Shown: piece by piece, positions 27,690 through 36,694 of the stretch
How positions within the stretch are numbered: position 1 is the stretch's first letter
How the letters are laid out: each line of letters starts with the position of its first letter
Notes under the pieces: model-generated
Databases searched by the model: none
Seen by the model: only the letters and a program-made list of their open reading frames with translations
What the model was told of the DNA's origin: nothing
Source of the DNA: UBA60 sp964587885
GTDB taxonomy: Archaea > Thermoplasmatota > Poseidoniia > Poseidoniales > Poseidoniaceae
Direction: 5' to 3'
NCBI GenBank assembly: GCA_964587885.1
Contig: CAZPME010000005.1
Location: forward strand, 25,833 to 89,832
Length of the DNA: 64,000 nucleotides
Position numbers and translations under genes: made by a program

Positions 27690-28667
27690 TCATTCAGATT
27701 CATCGGTATTTGAGAGGTCAATTAGTGGAGTTTCATCGACTTCATCACCGGATAATAACCAGTCAGCAGAGACATCGTCACCCGAATCGGTCAGGTCGAT
27801 AATATCTCCATCATCCTCTTCTTCGGCCTCAACCCACTCAACCTTTTGAGGTTCGAGTAATTGTTCGGCAGCGATAGCCGCTTGCAAGGACGGGGCATCA
27901 TCGGGGGCAAGGAAAGTCTTGGCATCACTTGCGGTTGATGGGTCGGCATTAATCAAAGCCAATTCAATTCGATCAATGGCTCTCTCGACCGCAAGAGAGT
28001 TGCGGTCAGCCAAGGCATTTTCAGCCATTGCTAAATCATCTTCAGAAGCATCTAAACCATCTTTAGCAACTTGTAAATCGAAGTCGGGATGGCGCTTAAG
28101 GTCGATTTGGGATAATCGCTTCGTTGAATTATTGAGCAGATTACGGCAATTTTCTATTCTATCCTCCAACATTTGCTGTGCTCGGTTTTGCCATATCAGC
28201 CAAGCCGCTTTGTGTTCAGCAATTTCTAAACCACTGGCTTTGACAAATTTTTTGCGCCGAAAGCATTCCCACGGTGATTTTCCAAGTGCAGCAAGCAAGT
28301 CGTAAACTAATCGTTCAATTCTTTCACTTGGACCTTTGAGGTTAATTTGGTTTAGAAAACATTTACTGAATAATCCCCAACCCCAGTATGACGTACTGGT
28401 AATGGTAGCGCAAAGTTCGGAATCACGTACTTCGAGAACCCATCGTTGTTCATCGAATTGGGGTGGTTGGAGCAATACTGGTGTTTGATGGGCCCCGAAA
28501 ACTCCCAGCAGGGTGTCAGTAACATTGCCGAGCATCACTTTACCAGCACATGCAGGATGGCGAGCAGAGCGTAGCAGATCTCCTTCAGGGTCGTGGCCAT
28601 GGTCTGGAGATGAATATTGAACCTGTGCCCAAAGGGTACATGATTCGGCAGCAAAATCTCCCTCCAT
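27690..28667 (-). CDS. Hypothetical protein with acidic C-terminus
   Basis: A 325-residue protein with no recognised family. The first ~130 residues are mixed alpha/beta with several cysteines and tryptophans (STSYWGWGLFSKCFLNQ). Residues ~150-240 form a long charged helical region likely to be coiled coil (RAQQMLEDRIENCRNLL, then DGLDASEDDLAMAENALAD). The last ~60 residues are strongly acidic (WVEAEEEDDGDIIDLTDSG). No signal peptide, so cytoplasmic. It is on the same strand as, and 62 bases before, Sec61-beta, which could hint at a link to protein export or ribosome work, but that is only position. Confidence 0.7.
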   Translation of the reverse strand: MEGDFAAESCTLWAQVQYSSPDHGHDPEGDLLRSARHPACAGKVMLGNVTDTLLGVFGAHQTPVLLQPPQFDEQRWVLEVRDSELCATITSTSYWGWGLFSKCFLNQINLKGPSERIERLVYDLLAALGKSPWECFRRKKFVKASGLEIAEHKAAWLIWQNRAQQMLEDRIENCRNLLNNSTKRLSQIDLKRHPDFDLQVAKDGLDASEDDLAMAENALADRNSLAVERAIDRIELALINADPSTASDAKTFLAPDDAPSLQAAIAAEQLLEPQKVEWVEAEEEDDGDIIDLTDSGDDVSADWLLSGDEVDETPLIDLSNTDESE

Positions 28668-28749
28668 GCCTAATCCAGCCCGATTTTCCTATTCAAGAGG
28701 GAGGTCATCTTGATAGGTGAGGCCGGTATCAGGTAGTCGGGGTCGAGAT

Positions 28750-29301
28750 ATGGCTGCGAAGAAAGGTACTGCTGACGAGAAAGCGATGAAGGCTCTCACT
28801 GCGTTAGCGGGAGTAGGTGCAGCAACGGCTAAGAAAATGATTGCTGCGGGTATGAAAACCCCTGCTGGTGTTCGCAGTAAGGGCGTTAATGGTCTGGTTA
28901 AAGCTGGTATTTCTGCAGCAGTTGCCAAGAAGATTATCTCTGGTTTACCAAAGGCGGCAGCCAAGAAAACTGCAGCCAAAGCCAAGGCTACAACGACCAA
29001 GGCAAAATCCGCAGCCAAGAAAACTGCAGCCAAAGCCAAGGCTACAACGGCCAAGGCAAAATCCGCGGCCAAGAAGACCACGGCAAAAGCCAAACCAGCG
29101 GCTAAAAAGGCAGCAACTAAAGCAAAATCAACTGCTAAAAAAGGTGCTGCTAAGACCAAAACAGTTGCCAAGAAAACCGCAACCAAAGCTAAAACATCAG
29201 TGGCTGCAGCCAAGAAAAAGGCTGCACCAAAGAAGAAAGCACCGAAAAATACCATCTCAACCCCATCTCTTGCGGAAATGTTGAAGCGAATAAAGCGGTA
29301 A
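28750..29301 (+). CDS. HhH domain protein with histone H1-like lysine/alanine tail
   Basis: A very basic protein of 183 residues from the ATG at 28750 (MAAKKGTADEKAMKAL); an upstream in-frame start at 28717 is less likely. Residues ~10-65 contain two helix-hairpin-helix-like units (LTALAGVGAATAKKMIAAG and VNGLVKAGISAAVAKKIISG), which bind DNA without sequence preference. The remaining two thirds are Lys/Ala repeats (AAKKTAAKAKATTTKAKSA), like the C-terminal tail of eukaryotic H1 and bacterial Hc1-like proteins. It is a good candidate for an abundant nucleoid protein. No classical archaeal histone is seen in the window. The minus-strand frame opposite is an artefact of the repeats. Confidence 0.85.
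   Translation: MAAKKGTADEKAMKALTALAGVGAATAKKMIAAGMKTPAGVRSKGVNGLVKAGISAAVAKKIISGLPKAAAKKTAAKAKATTTKAKSAAKKTAAKAKATTAKAKSAAKKTTAKAKPAAKKAATKAKSTAKKGAAKTKTVAKKTATKAKTSVAAAKKKAAPKKKAPKNTISTPSLAEMLKRIKR
28957..29064 (+). repeat. 54-bp tandem duplication in the H1-like tail
   Basis: Two adjacent 54-bp copies (28957-29010 and 29011-29064) differ at one or very few bases (gacc versus ggcc). They encode the same 18-residue Lys/Ala block twice, showing that the tail grows by recent duplication. Confidence 0.85.
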
Positions 29302-29343
29302 TTAAGCCCAAACTTCAATGACCCGCGTCGCCAACCTATTGGT

Positions 29344-29538
29344 GTGCCAAGACGCAAGTATGGTAAATTACGCAAGACAGTTACCGAACCGAGTGTTGAT
29401 AATTGTAGTCGTTGCCGTTCTGGAAAGTATTGCCCAATCGAAACACATTCTGGCTACAATGTAAAGCCCGAACGGGAATGGAGCGGGCCTCCCGAACTGG
29501 CCAAAAGAAATAAGAAAAAACACCCAGGTGCAAAATAA
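29344..29538 (+). CDS. Small Cys-rich basic protein
   Basis: A 64-residue protein starting with GTG at 29344; no ATG is available between the upstream in-frame stop (29299) and the cysteines. It has a cluster CSRCRSGKYC and a nearby histidine (ETHSGY), which might bind zinc, and a basic tail (KRNKKKHPGAK). Its position 42 bases after the H1-like gene on the same strand suggests joint transcription. Its stop abuts that of the convergent recombinase gene. Function unknown; it could be a spurious frame, but the compact fit argues for a gene. Confidence 0.55.
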   Translation: MPRRKYGKLRKTVTEPSVDNCSRCRSGKYCPIETHSGYNVKPEREWSGPPELAKRNKKKHPGAK

Positions 29539-30618
29539 TCATTCACTTGGATTGAGGTTATCAAGGAAGCCGGTCAATTCAGGAATTTCCTCATCGACTT
29601 TAGTTTCGTTATCCTCCTCTATTACACTGCGCAAATCTTGGGCACGCTGGTAGACTTGGCGTAATGTTTGGTCCCTGATTTCAAGATATACTCGGGTAGT
29701 GGCAATACTGGCATGCCCTAGTAATCGTTGGATAGAAACCAAATCGGCACCACGCTCTAGTAGGCCGGTGGCGAAGTTATGGCGTAATACATGTGGTGAG
29801 ACTTTATCACGAGGTAATCCGGCTTCAACCGCTAATTTATCCATCATCTTTTGAATACCGCGCGGTCGTAATCTTCTACCACGACGACTTACGAATAATG
29901 ACACTTCATCAAGATGGGCCCGTGTTTGGCGCGTTCGCATCCAGATATTGATGACTTCAACACTTTTTTCGGTGAATAATACGAGACGGTCTTTGTTACC
30001 CTTACCTCCGACAACTCGTGCACTACGATCCGAAAGATCGATGTCGTGTATGTCGAGACCACAGATTTCACTGACTCGCATCCCTGACTCTAACATTAGA
30101 ATGACCAGCGGCTCAGCGACTGGATTTTCGCTTTGTTTGCTGGCTTCAATTAGCAGATCTAATTCTCGGCTTGAAAGGGTACGAGGAAGCGGCTGACCTT
30201 TTTTTGGCCGATTTAACCATTCTGGGAATTGATGACCTAACCAATGTAGGAGGTGACCTGCGGCCGCCATTCGAGCGTGAACGGTAGTTGGTTTTAATTC
30301 AGCCATTGCATGAACCCAAATATCTATTCGGCCATTGATAGGATCCAATCTCGTGCGTAAGTCAGTAAGATTGATTTCTTCGACATCACGTTTGCTAAGA
30401 ATATTTTCTTCCGCCAATGGGGTTTCAATAAATTTGTTGATTCCACACATGTATGATTTGATAGTGTTATCCGATTTTCCTTCGCTACGCAATTGTTGAC
30501 GATAACTGGTGCGCCAAGGTAAATGTGAGATTCGTTGCAGTCGCTGAGGTAGACCTGAACTGGTAATTTGATTGGGCAAGCGACGCTGTACTCCCTCAAA
30601 ACCACTTTTCTCTCGCAT
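29539..30618 (-). CDS. xerA: Tyrosine recombinase, XerA/XerC-D family
   Basis: The protein has 359 residues. The catalytic set is complete: arginine in LESGMRVSEICGLDI, lysine in GKGNKDRLV, HxxR in VLRHNFATGLLERG, histidine in LLGHASIATTR and the nucleophile tyrosine in TTRVYLEI. The N-terminal SAM-like domain (SYRQQLRSEGKSDNTIKSY) binds the core site. Archaeal XerA resolves chromosome dimers at a dif site. No phage or integron context is present, so a housekeeping role is likely. It has ~60 extra residues at the N-terminus compared with compact archaeal XerA. A dif site was not identified in the window. Confidence 0.9.
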   Translation of the reverse strand: MREKSGFEGVQRRLPNQITSSGLPQRLQRISHLPWRTSYRQQLRSEGKSDNTIKSYMCGINKFIETPLAEENILSKRDVEEINLTDLRTRLDPINGRIDIWVHAMAELKPTTVHARMAAAGHLLHWLGHQFPEWLNRPKKGQPLPRTLSSRELDLLIEASKQSENPVAEPLVILMLESGMRVSEICGLDIHDIDLSDRSARVVGGKGNKDRLVLFTEKSVEVINIWMRTRQTRAHLDEVSLFVSRRGRRLRPRGIQKMMDKLAVEAGLPRDKVSPHVLRHNFATGLLERGADLVSIQRLLGHASIATTRVYLEIRDQTLRQVYQRAQDLRSVIEEDNETKVDEEIPELTGFLDNLNPSE

Positions 30619-30788
30619 CTGCCTCCCCTTTTCCTGTGCTTACTCATCGTCTGCCCGCAATGCGGGTGTGCATCCCATGTCCTGTCGGACGGGTGCATCT
30701 GCTCCTTTGAACATATCAAGTCTTCGTGGAAAACCCACTACAAAAGTGCCTAGTTCGTATAATCCTAGAGCCCCCGAGAGGGTTAGAT
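30619..30788. other. Intergenic stretch with short GC-rich hairpins
   Basis: These 170 bases between two minus-strand genes hold CCCGCAATGCGGG (5-base arms, loop AAT, near 30655) followed by two similar stretches sharing GTGCATC. It could fold as a small structured RNA or leader of the recombinase gene. No known RNA family is recognised and no convincing reading frame fits. Confidence 0.3.
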
Positions 30789-31988
30789 TTAGCCGGAAAT
30801 TTCTTGGTCGAGTTGGGATGAATCCCATTCAAGAGTTTCATTCAAGCCAACGCGCGTTGCACTCTTGAGTGCTTGACGTAATACTTTGAATTCACCATAA
30901 CAAATCAAGACATCATCGAAGCGAAGTTGCAAGTTATACTCGGGATTCCACAGCAAATTCTTGCCTCGAGAAAGGGCGAATACCGGAATCGTATCACCAC
31001 TGCTAAACAATTCTTCAATCGTTCGACCGACTAATCGAGGATGATGACGTACGTGTAATGATAGGACGCCTTGGTCGAGGTTGGTACGCAAAAGTTGCCC
31101 TACGTCAACATCAGCGAAATCGACATCTCGCACCAAGAAATCGATGATTTCGCCGGCGACATTTACTCCGCTAGCGGCTTCGATACCTTGAAGTCCTGGC
31201 GATGAATTAATCTCTAGAACAAGTGGTCCATCAGCACCCTCTAGAAGATCGACTCCAGCAATATTGAGACCCATAACCCGAGCCGCTCGACGAGCCGCAT
31301 TGATGTATTCATCATCTAATTCGACCGATTCAACAGTACCATTGAGGTGAAAGTTTGAACGAAATTCTCGCCCGCGAGCTCGCCGACGCATCGCAGCTAC
31401 AACTCGATCGCCAACAACCAAGGCACGGATATCCTTACCATGGCTTTCAGCAATGTATTGTTGTATCAATACTGCCTTTCCAGACAGTAGCAATGCTTCG
31501 ACCAAATTCAAAGACTCTTGCAAAGTATGGCGTAGGAATACCCCTTGCCCTTGGGTACCCTCGCTGACTTTGATTATACAGGGGAGTCCACCGACTCTCT
31601 CAATTGCAGTCTCCACATCATGGAGGTCACGCACATATGCAGTAGTAGGTATATTGATTCCATTCTTGGCCAATATTTGGCTAGCCAACAACTTATCGCG
31701 CGACTTACGAATACTATCACCAGTATTGGCCGAATACATCCCAAGTTGCTCAAATTGGTTGAGTAAAGCAACCCCGTGGCGAGTAATAGAATGGCCAATA
31801 CGGGGGATTGCGGCATCAAAAGCGACCGGCTCACCCCGATGGAGAATCTCCACTCCATCGTTGCCAATAGTCAAGCCAAATTTGAGTGGGTCGAGCACGG
31901 AAATGTCCAAATCTCGCTTGAAGCCTTCTTCAACTAAACGCCGAGTACTGTAAAGCCTCGCGCCGCGTGAAAGAACTGCTATTCGCAT
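30789..31988 (-). CDS. RimK-family ATP-grasp ligase with C-terminal TrkA_C-like domain
   Basis: A 399-residue protein from the ATG at 31988 (MRIAVLSRGARLYSTRRL), where the family normally begins; the frame continues to 32120. Residues ~95-290 form an ATP-grasp domain: GLPCIIKVSEGTQGQGVFL, the lysine loop, and metal/ATP residues in LEINSSPGLQGIEAASG. Such enzymes add glutamate or another amino acid to a protein or cofactor (RimK, LysX, CofF, MptN). The last ~85 residues (LRTNLDQGVLSLHVRHHPRL, then TIPVFALSRGKNLLW) look like a TrkA_C/RCK_C ligand-binding domain, an uncommon fusion. Acceptor unknown. It diverges from the membrane protein at 32107. Confidence 0.87.
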   Translation of the reverse strand: MRIAVLSRGARLYSTRRLVEEGFKRDLDISVLDPLKFGLTIGNDGVEILHRGEPVAFDAAIPRIGHSITRHGVALLNQFEQLGMYSANTGDSIRKSRDKLLASQILAKNGINIPTTAYVRDLHDVETAIERVGGLPCIIKVSEGTQGQGVFLRHTLQESLNLVEALLLSGKAVLIQQYIAESHGKDIRALVVGDRVVAAMRRRARGREFRSNFHLNGTVESVELDDEYINAARRAARVMGLNIAGVDLLEGADGPLVLEINSSPGLQGIEAASGVNVAGEIIDFLVRDVDFADVDVGQLLRTNLDQGVLSLHVRHHPRLVGRTIEELFSSGDTIPVFALSRGKNLLWNPEYNLQLRFDDVLICYGEFKVLRQALKSATRVGLNETLEWDSSQLDQEISG

Positions 31989-32106
31989 ACTACTCAATTC
32001 CCCGCCCACCGACTTCTCTTTCAAAGATTTCGCCAAAAAGCCGGTTTTTTGGGCTTTGAATCTCGGAAGATTCCTCCGACCAATTGAAACCGAGACCGGT
32101 ATTGCG

Positions 32107-33333
32107 ATGCGTATGGACACTGTTAATCCGGGGCCCGAAGGGATTCCTGAAGAGGCTATTCTTCACCCCGCGGATTCGCTCGCAGAACCACATCCTGCCG
32201 ATTCAATCGATACTCCGGATTTGCCATCTGGGCCGGCTGGACCACCTTCTGGTGGGCCAGATGGAGCACCTCCTTCAATCGAAAATAAAGACGGTGACGA
32301 TGAACATGACGTCGAGCGAAAGTTGACCAAGCGCGAGATGGTTGAAGAATTGAAGGAGAAGACTAAGAAAGCCCGCTGGAATGTCTTTCTCTTTCTTGGC
32401 GTTGGCGCAATAATGTTTGCTTTTGCCCTTTTTCCCATGTCTACTCCAGGATTTTGGGAAGATGGGAATTTGGAAAGCGATCCGCTCGACCCTGTCGGAC
32501 AAATCAATACTCAAGTTTTGGTATTTGGCGTCCCTAGCATGAAAGTAGATGTGACAGTCGATGTATGGGTTGAAGATTCCTTTGGTGGTGATATTGAGGT
32601 ATATCTTGTCCCTGGAACTTGCGATAGCAATAATATGCTCTATGATACTGCAGAGATGAAAATTGACAATTCTACAGCCTATGCACTGATAAAAGATGCT
32701 GCCCCTGGAAGTGAGCATTCTGTCGACCTTGAGGTAGACCCAGTTGGTAATCACTGCTTTGTCGCTTGGTACGCTCAATCGCCAGCCTCGCCAGCCTTGG
32801 AGGCGTCAGTACATGTTTACTCTAATCGAGTTCCCGCTGGAGTATTGGCTGCTGGCTCACTGTTCCTTTCTGGATTTGCATTCTGGGGAGCGCAAAAGCA
32901 TGGCAAGAAAATGAAGGAATTACTTATTCCACCGGGTAAGAAATCGCCTGAACAAGAAGCCCTCGACGAAGCGATGAAAATTCGCCTTTCTTCGGGTCCA
33001 GGTACCACTCCTGCTGAAGCTCCACCAGTTGGTAGCCCGTCAGCATCTGGACCACCTGTTAGTGCGCCGCCTTCTGTTGCCCAGACAGTTGAATCTACAG
33101 AATCGGTAGCGGCTGAGCCACAAGTGGATATGGTTGTCGCCAACCCACCTTTTACAGCACCTGTGGAAAATCAAGAACCAGCAGTTGAACCAGTAGGTGT
33201 GACTGAACCAGCCAGTGAGCCAAATTACGTACCCACTGGTGACGGATATTTCTACATTCAAAATCCGGACGGCTCTTTCCAACAACAGGCCTATTATCAG
33301 GGTCCAGATGGAAGATACTGGCCATACAGCTGA
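32107..33333 (+). CDS. Two-helix membrane protein with Pro-rich cytoplasmic tail
   Basis: A 408-residue protein from the ATG at 32107; the frame extends to 32056 without better support. A Pro/Asp-rich N-terminal region of ~75 residues and a charged helical stretch (KLTKREMVEELKEKTKKAR) precede helix 1 (VFLFLGVGAIMFAFALFPM). An external beta-rich domain of ~130 residues follows, then helix 2 (AGVLAAGSLFLSGFAFWG) and a long Pro/Ala-rich cytoplasmic tail. The tail ends in aromatic repeats (NPDGSFQQQAYYQGPDGRYW). No family is recognised. It begins a run of same-strand genes that leads to parA. Confidence 0.75.
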   Translation: MRMDTVNPGPEGIPEEAILHPADSLAEPHPADSIDTPDLPSGPAGPPSGGPDGAPPSIENKDGDDEHDVERKLTKREMVEELKEKTKKARWNVFLFLGVGAIMFAFALFPMSTPGFWEDGNLESDPLDPVGQINTQVLVFGVPSMKVDVTVDVWVEDSFGGDIEVYLVPGTCDSNNMLYDTAEMKIDNSTAYALIKDAAPGSEHSVDLEVDPVGNHCFVAWYAQSPASPALEASVHVYSNRVPAGVLAAGSLFLSGFAFWGAQKHGKKMKELLIPPGKKSPEQEALDEAMKIRLSSGPGTTPAEAPPVGSPSASGPPVSAPPSVAQTVESTESVAAEPQVDMVVANPPFTAPVENQEPAVEPVGVTEPASEPNYVPTGDGYFYIQNPDGSFQQQAYYQGPDGRYWPYS

Positions 33334-33440
33334 TAATTGAAGAATACGGCAACTGTTCAATACTGCTATAATTGCGAGATTTGGTACACAGCAACCGAGA
33401 GGCTTGAAAGCAGGTCTCGGCGACCATATTATCGTCGGCC

Positions 33441-35675
33441 ATGGTTAAGTCATCACTTTCCCAGCATACTGTCGCAGAATTACGCAAGTTGTGTAAGCGT
33501 AATGGCTTGGTGATTTCAGGCAAAAAATCCGCTCTCATTGAACGTTTGCAAGAGGCAGGATTTGGAGAAAAGGTTGAGCCGCAAAAGTCGCAAACAAGAA
33601 TAGAGGAATTGCGCACAGAAATGGGTGATGAAGATGCCCTCATTCTGGAAGAAGATGAACCACGTACACCAAGAGAGAAGAAATCACCCAAAGACAAAAC
33701 ATCGGAAAAGGACAAAGAGAACGAAATTGCTGATGATGAGGTCATTGATGCTGAAGTATTCGATGGTGAAATAGTTGAAGCGGAGATATTTGAAGCCGAA
33801 GTGCTTGAGGCTGAAGTAGTAACAGGCGAAGAAGATGAAGAGGATGAAAGTACTGAAGAAAGCGAGAATGTGATGGAAGATCCAATCCCAATTCCAGTAA
33901 TTTCTAAAAGTACTACTAGGGCTAAAAATCAGTTAGGAAAGACCCCTCCGAAGCGTAAAATTGTAGCCGGAGCAGTAGTATTTTTCTTGCTCGCGATGAC
34001 TGGATGGTGGTACTTCTCTGGTACGATTGAACCTTTTACTCCCGACCCGATTCGATATGGTGATTCAATGCATTATACCATTTCCGATGGTCTATTTTCT
34101 GCCGATGGAGAATATGTAGAAAAGACGCTTGAGGCGTTGAATTCAGAAGAAGACGATATTTGCAAAATTGCCTTATCATTTTCTGGAACTGGAGATATAT
34201 CTATCACTAAAGGCGGCGAAGCCGAACTTTCAGGAGAAACTGGCGATGAAATGCTTGGGGCGGTTAAACAGCGTGGTTCTTACGGCTATGAGTGGTTAAC
34301 CGTGGAAAAAGATTTTTCCCAAGATTATAATGATGTAATTATTACTAGGCATAAGAATAATCTCATCGATTCAAGCAAATGTAATGATTCTGGTGCTTCT
34401 GCTTTTGGAAATACAATGAGTATACAAACTAAAACTTGGAATGAGATGCGTAGTGAAGACTTATTGCGCTCCCAAGTCGATTACCAAGTGCAATTAGAAT
34501 CCAGTTCTTTTGAGGGCTCACTCACAACCTTTGGCCTTTCGGGAATATTCAGCAGCCTTGGCTCTTTGCAGTCTTCAATTTCGATGGCCTTCGCTCCGAT
34601 AGAGTTGAAGGAATTGATTGGTGACACCTTGGTTGAAGATGGCTCGAGCGGAACTCGAATGGGGTGGGAATGGCGTGTGGTTGGAAGTGAGGAAAAGAAT
34701 GGCGACTTATCGTGGCGTATTTTCATGGAGAGTTCTGACATCAAGAAATATTGTCTAGGTCATGCGCACATCACAATTTGGGCGCAAGCCGAATCACCTT
34801 GGGCGGTTCATCAAGAGGTTGATATCCAAATAGACGGCGATGATAAGAGTAATACTTGCGATTCAACTTCACAAATAATCAACGATCTTGTAGTTCCTGA
34901 AGGCACGCTTGAAATGCGCATGAAGATGCAGCGCTCATCGATTGAGCGCGGCGAAAAAGCGGTTGTTTTCGGGCGCGATTATGATTCACGCCCCCGTTCA
35001 TCTGATTTCCGTCCTAATGCTGATGAATTAAGTGACTGGGGTGAAAATGGCACCAATTTACCCGACCTTTCGAGTCGCCGAACTCATCCATTGGAGTCGG
35101 CGGTAGATTGTGTACCGCACCTAGAAGGCGCCGCGGGAGCGAAAGCAGCCCTTGCTGGGGAAGGGTATGTGTGGCGAGCAGTTGACAATAGGTCAGTTGC
35201 TGGTATTACTAATTGGAACCTCTCTTGGGTCGATAGTGATGATATTAGTGGGTGGGTAAATCTTGATGTAAGCGGTTCACCGGCTTCTAGCGAAAATTGC
35301 ACCTATATCGGTTCGGGTTCTTATGAAGATGGACCGAGTCATGACCGCAATGATATTCCTGAATCACTTGATTTAGCGGCCCTTGAGAGCCGTTTCCTTG
35401 ATGCCGGCAAGTATCCTGAATTGACTTCTGGAAATGCATACTTGGGAACTTCTTCGGCGATGCATGATAATGTAAGGTACGGTCATTTGATTACTACTGC
35501 TGGTGCGGGTTTTGATAGAATTAGCCAATGGTTTGACCTCGAAGATGGAGCCGGAGCAAGCACAGTCGATTTACATCGAACTTGGGAAGATGGTCAATGG
35601 ACAAACTCGTTCAAGTTGGGTGCTGATGCAAGTGACGGACGAGTAGTTGGTTGGTCCTTCGCTCGAAGTATGTAG
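33441..35675 (+). CDS. SAP-domain protein anchored in the membrane
   Basis: A 744-residue protein. Residues 5-40 form a SAP helix-extension-helix (HTVAELRKLCKRNGLVISGK followed by KSALIERLQEAGF), a fold that binds DNA in SAF-A/B, Acinus and PIAS proteins. A long acidic linker follows, with repeats of the type EVFDGEIVEAEIFEAEV. One helix lies at about 173-194 (IVAGAVVFFLLAMTGWWYF), preceded by KRK, so the N-terminus should be cytoplasmic. The remaining 550 residues are an external domain without recognised family. A DNA-binding head tethered to the membrane could hold nucleic acid at the envelope; this is inference. It lies directly upstream of parA on the same strand. Confidence 0.85.
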   Translation: MVKSSLSQHTVAELRKLCKRNGLVISGKKSALIERLQEAGFGEKVEPQKSQTRIEELRTEMGDEDALILEEDEPRTPREKKSPKDKTSEKDKENEIADDEVIDAEVFDGEIVEAEIFEAEVLEAEVVTGEEDEEDESTEESENVMEDPIPIPVISKSTTRAKNQLGKTPPKRKIVAGAVVFFLLAMTGWWYFSGTIEPFTPDPIRYGDSMHYTISDGLFSADGEYVEKTLEALNSEEDDICKIALSFSGTGDISITKGGEAELSGETGDEMLGAVKQRGSYGYEWLTVEKDFSQDYNDVIITRHKNNLIDSSKCNDSGASAFGNTMSIQTKTWNEMRSEDLLRSQVDYQVQLESSSFEGSLTTFGLSGIFSSLGSLQSSISMAFAPIELKELIGDTLVEDGSSGTRMGWEWRVVGSEEKNGDLSWRIFMESSDIKKYCLGHAHITIWAQAESPWAVHQEVDIQIDGDDKSNTCDSTSQIINDLVVPEGTLEMRMKMQRSSIERGEKAVVFGRDYDSRPRSSDFRPNADELSDWGENGTNLPDLSSRRTHPLESAVDCVPHLEGAAGAKAALAGEGYVWRAVDNRSVAGITNWNLSWVDSDDISGWVNLDVSGSPASSENCTYIGSGSYEDGPSHDRNDIPESLDLAALESRFLDAGKYPELTSGNAYLGTSSAMHDNVRYGHLITTAGAGFDRISQWFDLEDGAGASTVDLHRTWEDGQWTNSFKLGADASDGRVVGWSFARSM

Positions 35676-35748
35676 TAGCCAAATACCTTTCAAGGGTTGA
35701 AAACCCCCGTCATCGTCAAAAGGGAAGCAAATGCCCCCGTAACGCGGG

Positions 35749-36693
35749 ATGCACATGCAAGAGGATGAGCGTGAGCTGGTTATTGAGGCCGAATTCGAAG
35801 AATTAGAACTCCCTTCTTCTCGAGCATGTGTTGAACCTGCTGATGAAATTTCAGTCGCTTCGCCTCGACCAACTCTCGATCTACCAGATGCTCCCAAAAC
35901 ACGCGCTGGAATGGCCCGAGTAATCGTATGTATCAATCAAAAAGGCGGAGTTGGAAAGACCACTACAGTCATCAATGTCGCTGCACATTTGGCCACTCTC
36001 GGCTTACGTGTATTGGTCATAGATTGCGATTCACAGGGAAATTGTGCTACCGGTTTGGGCATCGATAAATCGAAGGTTGCTAACAATACACGTACCTTAT
36101 TGTTGGAACCTGAAAGGGCGGCAGAATGTCGATATGCGACTCCAATTGAAGGATTACATCTGATTGTTGGCGACCGTAGTTTGGTAACACTTGAGCAGGA
36201 ATTAGTTTCTGAACTGGGGCGCGAACGTCGCTTGAGTGAAGGTTTGGAACAATTATTACCTCACTATGACATTATTCTCATTGATACCCCGCCTTCACTC
36301 GGCATTGTGACGATAAATGCTCTAACTGCGGCTGATGCGATTATTATTCCAGTGCAAACAGAATATTTCGCATTAGAGGGACTTGCTCTATTGGCTACGA
36401 CAATTCGCGAGGTACGTAGCCGCCTTAATTCACGACTGGGAGTGGATGCAGTATTGTTGACAATGCACGCACCTACTTTGCTCAATGGTCAAGTTGCTGC
36501 CCAGATCAAAGAAACCCTCGGTAGAGTGGTAATTGAACCTCCTATCCGCCGAAATATTCGTTTGGCTGAAGCACCTAGTCATGGCATCCCAATCCATCTT
36601 CATGCACCACAATCACACGGCGGTAATGATTATCGCTTACTTAGCGAGAACCTTGCTCTACGGTGGGGTTTGGCAAATCGTGGCGGTGGTTGA
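35749..36693 (+). CDS. parA: ParA/Soj family partition ATPase
   Basis: A 314-residue protein. The deviant Walker A is VCINQKGGVGKTTTVINVA with the signature lysine, Walker A' is VIDCDSQGNCATG and Walker B is IILIDTPPSLG. The C-terminal part (PTLLNGQVAAQIKETLG, then EAPSHGIPI) is typical of chromosomal Soj/ParA. An acidic extension of 54 residues precedes the usual start (MARVIVCINQKG); if translation began at that internal methionine the protein would have normal length. ParA forms dynamic gradients on DNA and moves cargo together with a ParB. The next gene begins one base after the stop and carries the ParB N-terminal motif. Confidence 0.93.
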   Translation: MHMQEDERELVIEAEFEELELPSSRACVEPADEISVASPRPTLDLPDAPKTRAGMARVIVCINQKGGVGKTTTVINVAAHLATLGLRVLVIDCDSQGNCATGLGIDKSKVANNTRTLLLEPERAAECRYATPIEGLHLIVGDRSLVTLEQELVSELGRERRLSEGLEQLLPHYDIILIDTPPSLGIVTINALTAADAIIIPVQTEYFALEGLALLATTIREVRSRLNSRLGVDAVLLTMHAPTLLNGQVAAQIKETLGRVVIEPPIRRNIRLAEAPSHGIPIHLHAPQSHGGNDYRLLSENLALRWGLANRGGG

Positions 36694-36694
36694 A

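Noticed and set aside
28689..29375. 228-residue Ala/Leu/Phe-rich frame on the minus strand opposite the H1-like gene
   Set aside because: Antisense of Lys/Ala repeat codons always reads as hydrophobic Ala/Phe/Leu; the plus frame has a clear HhH domain and sensible start.
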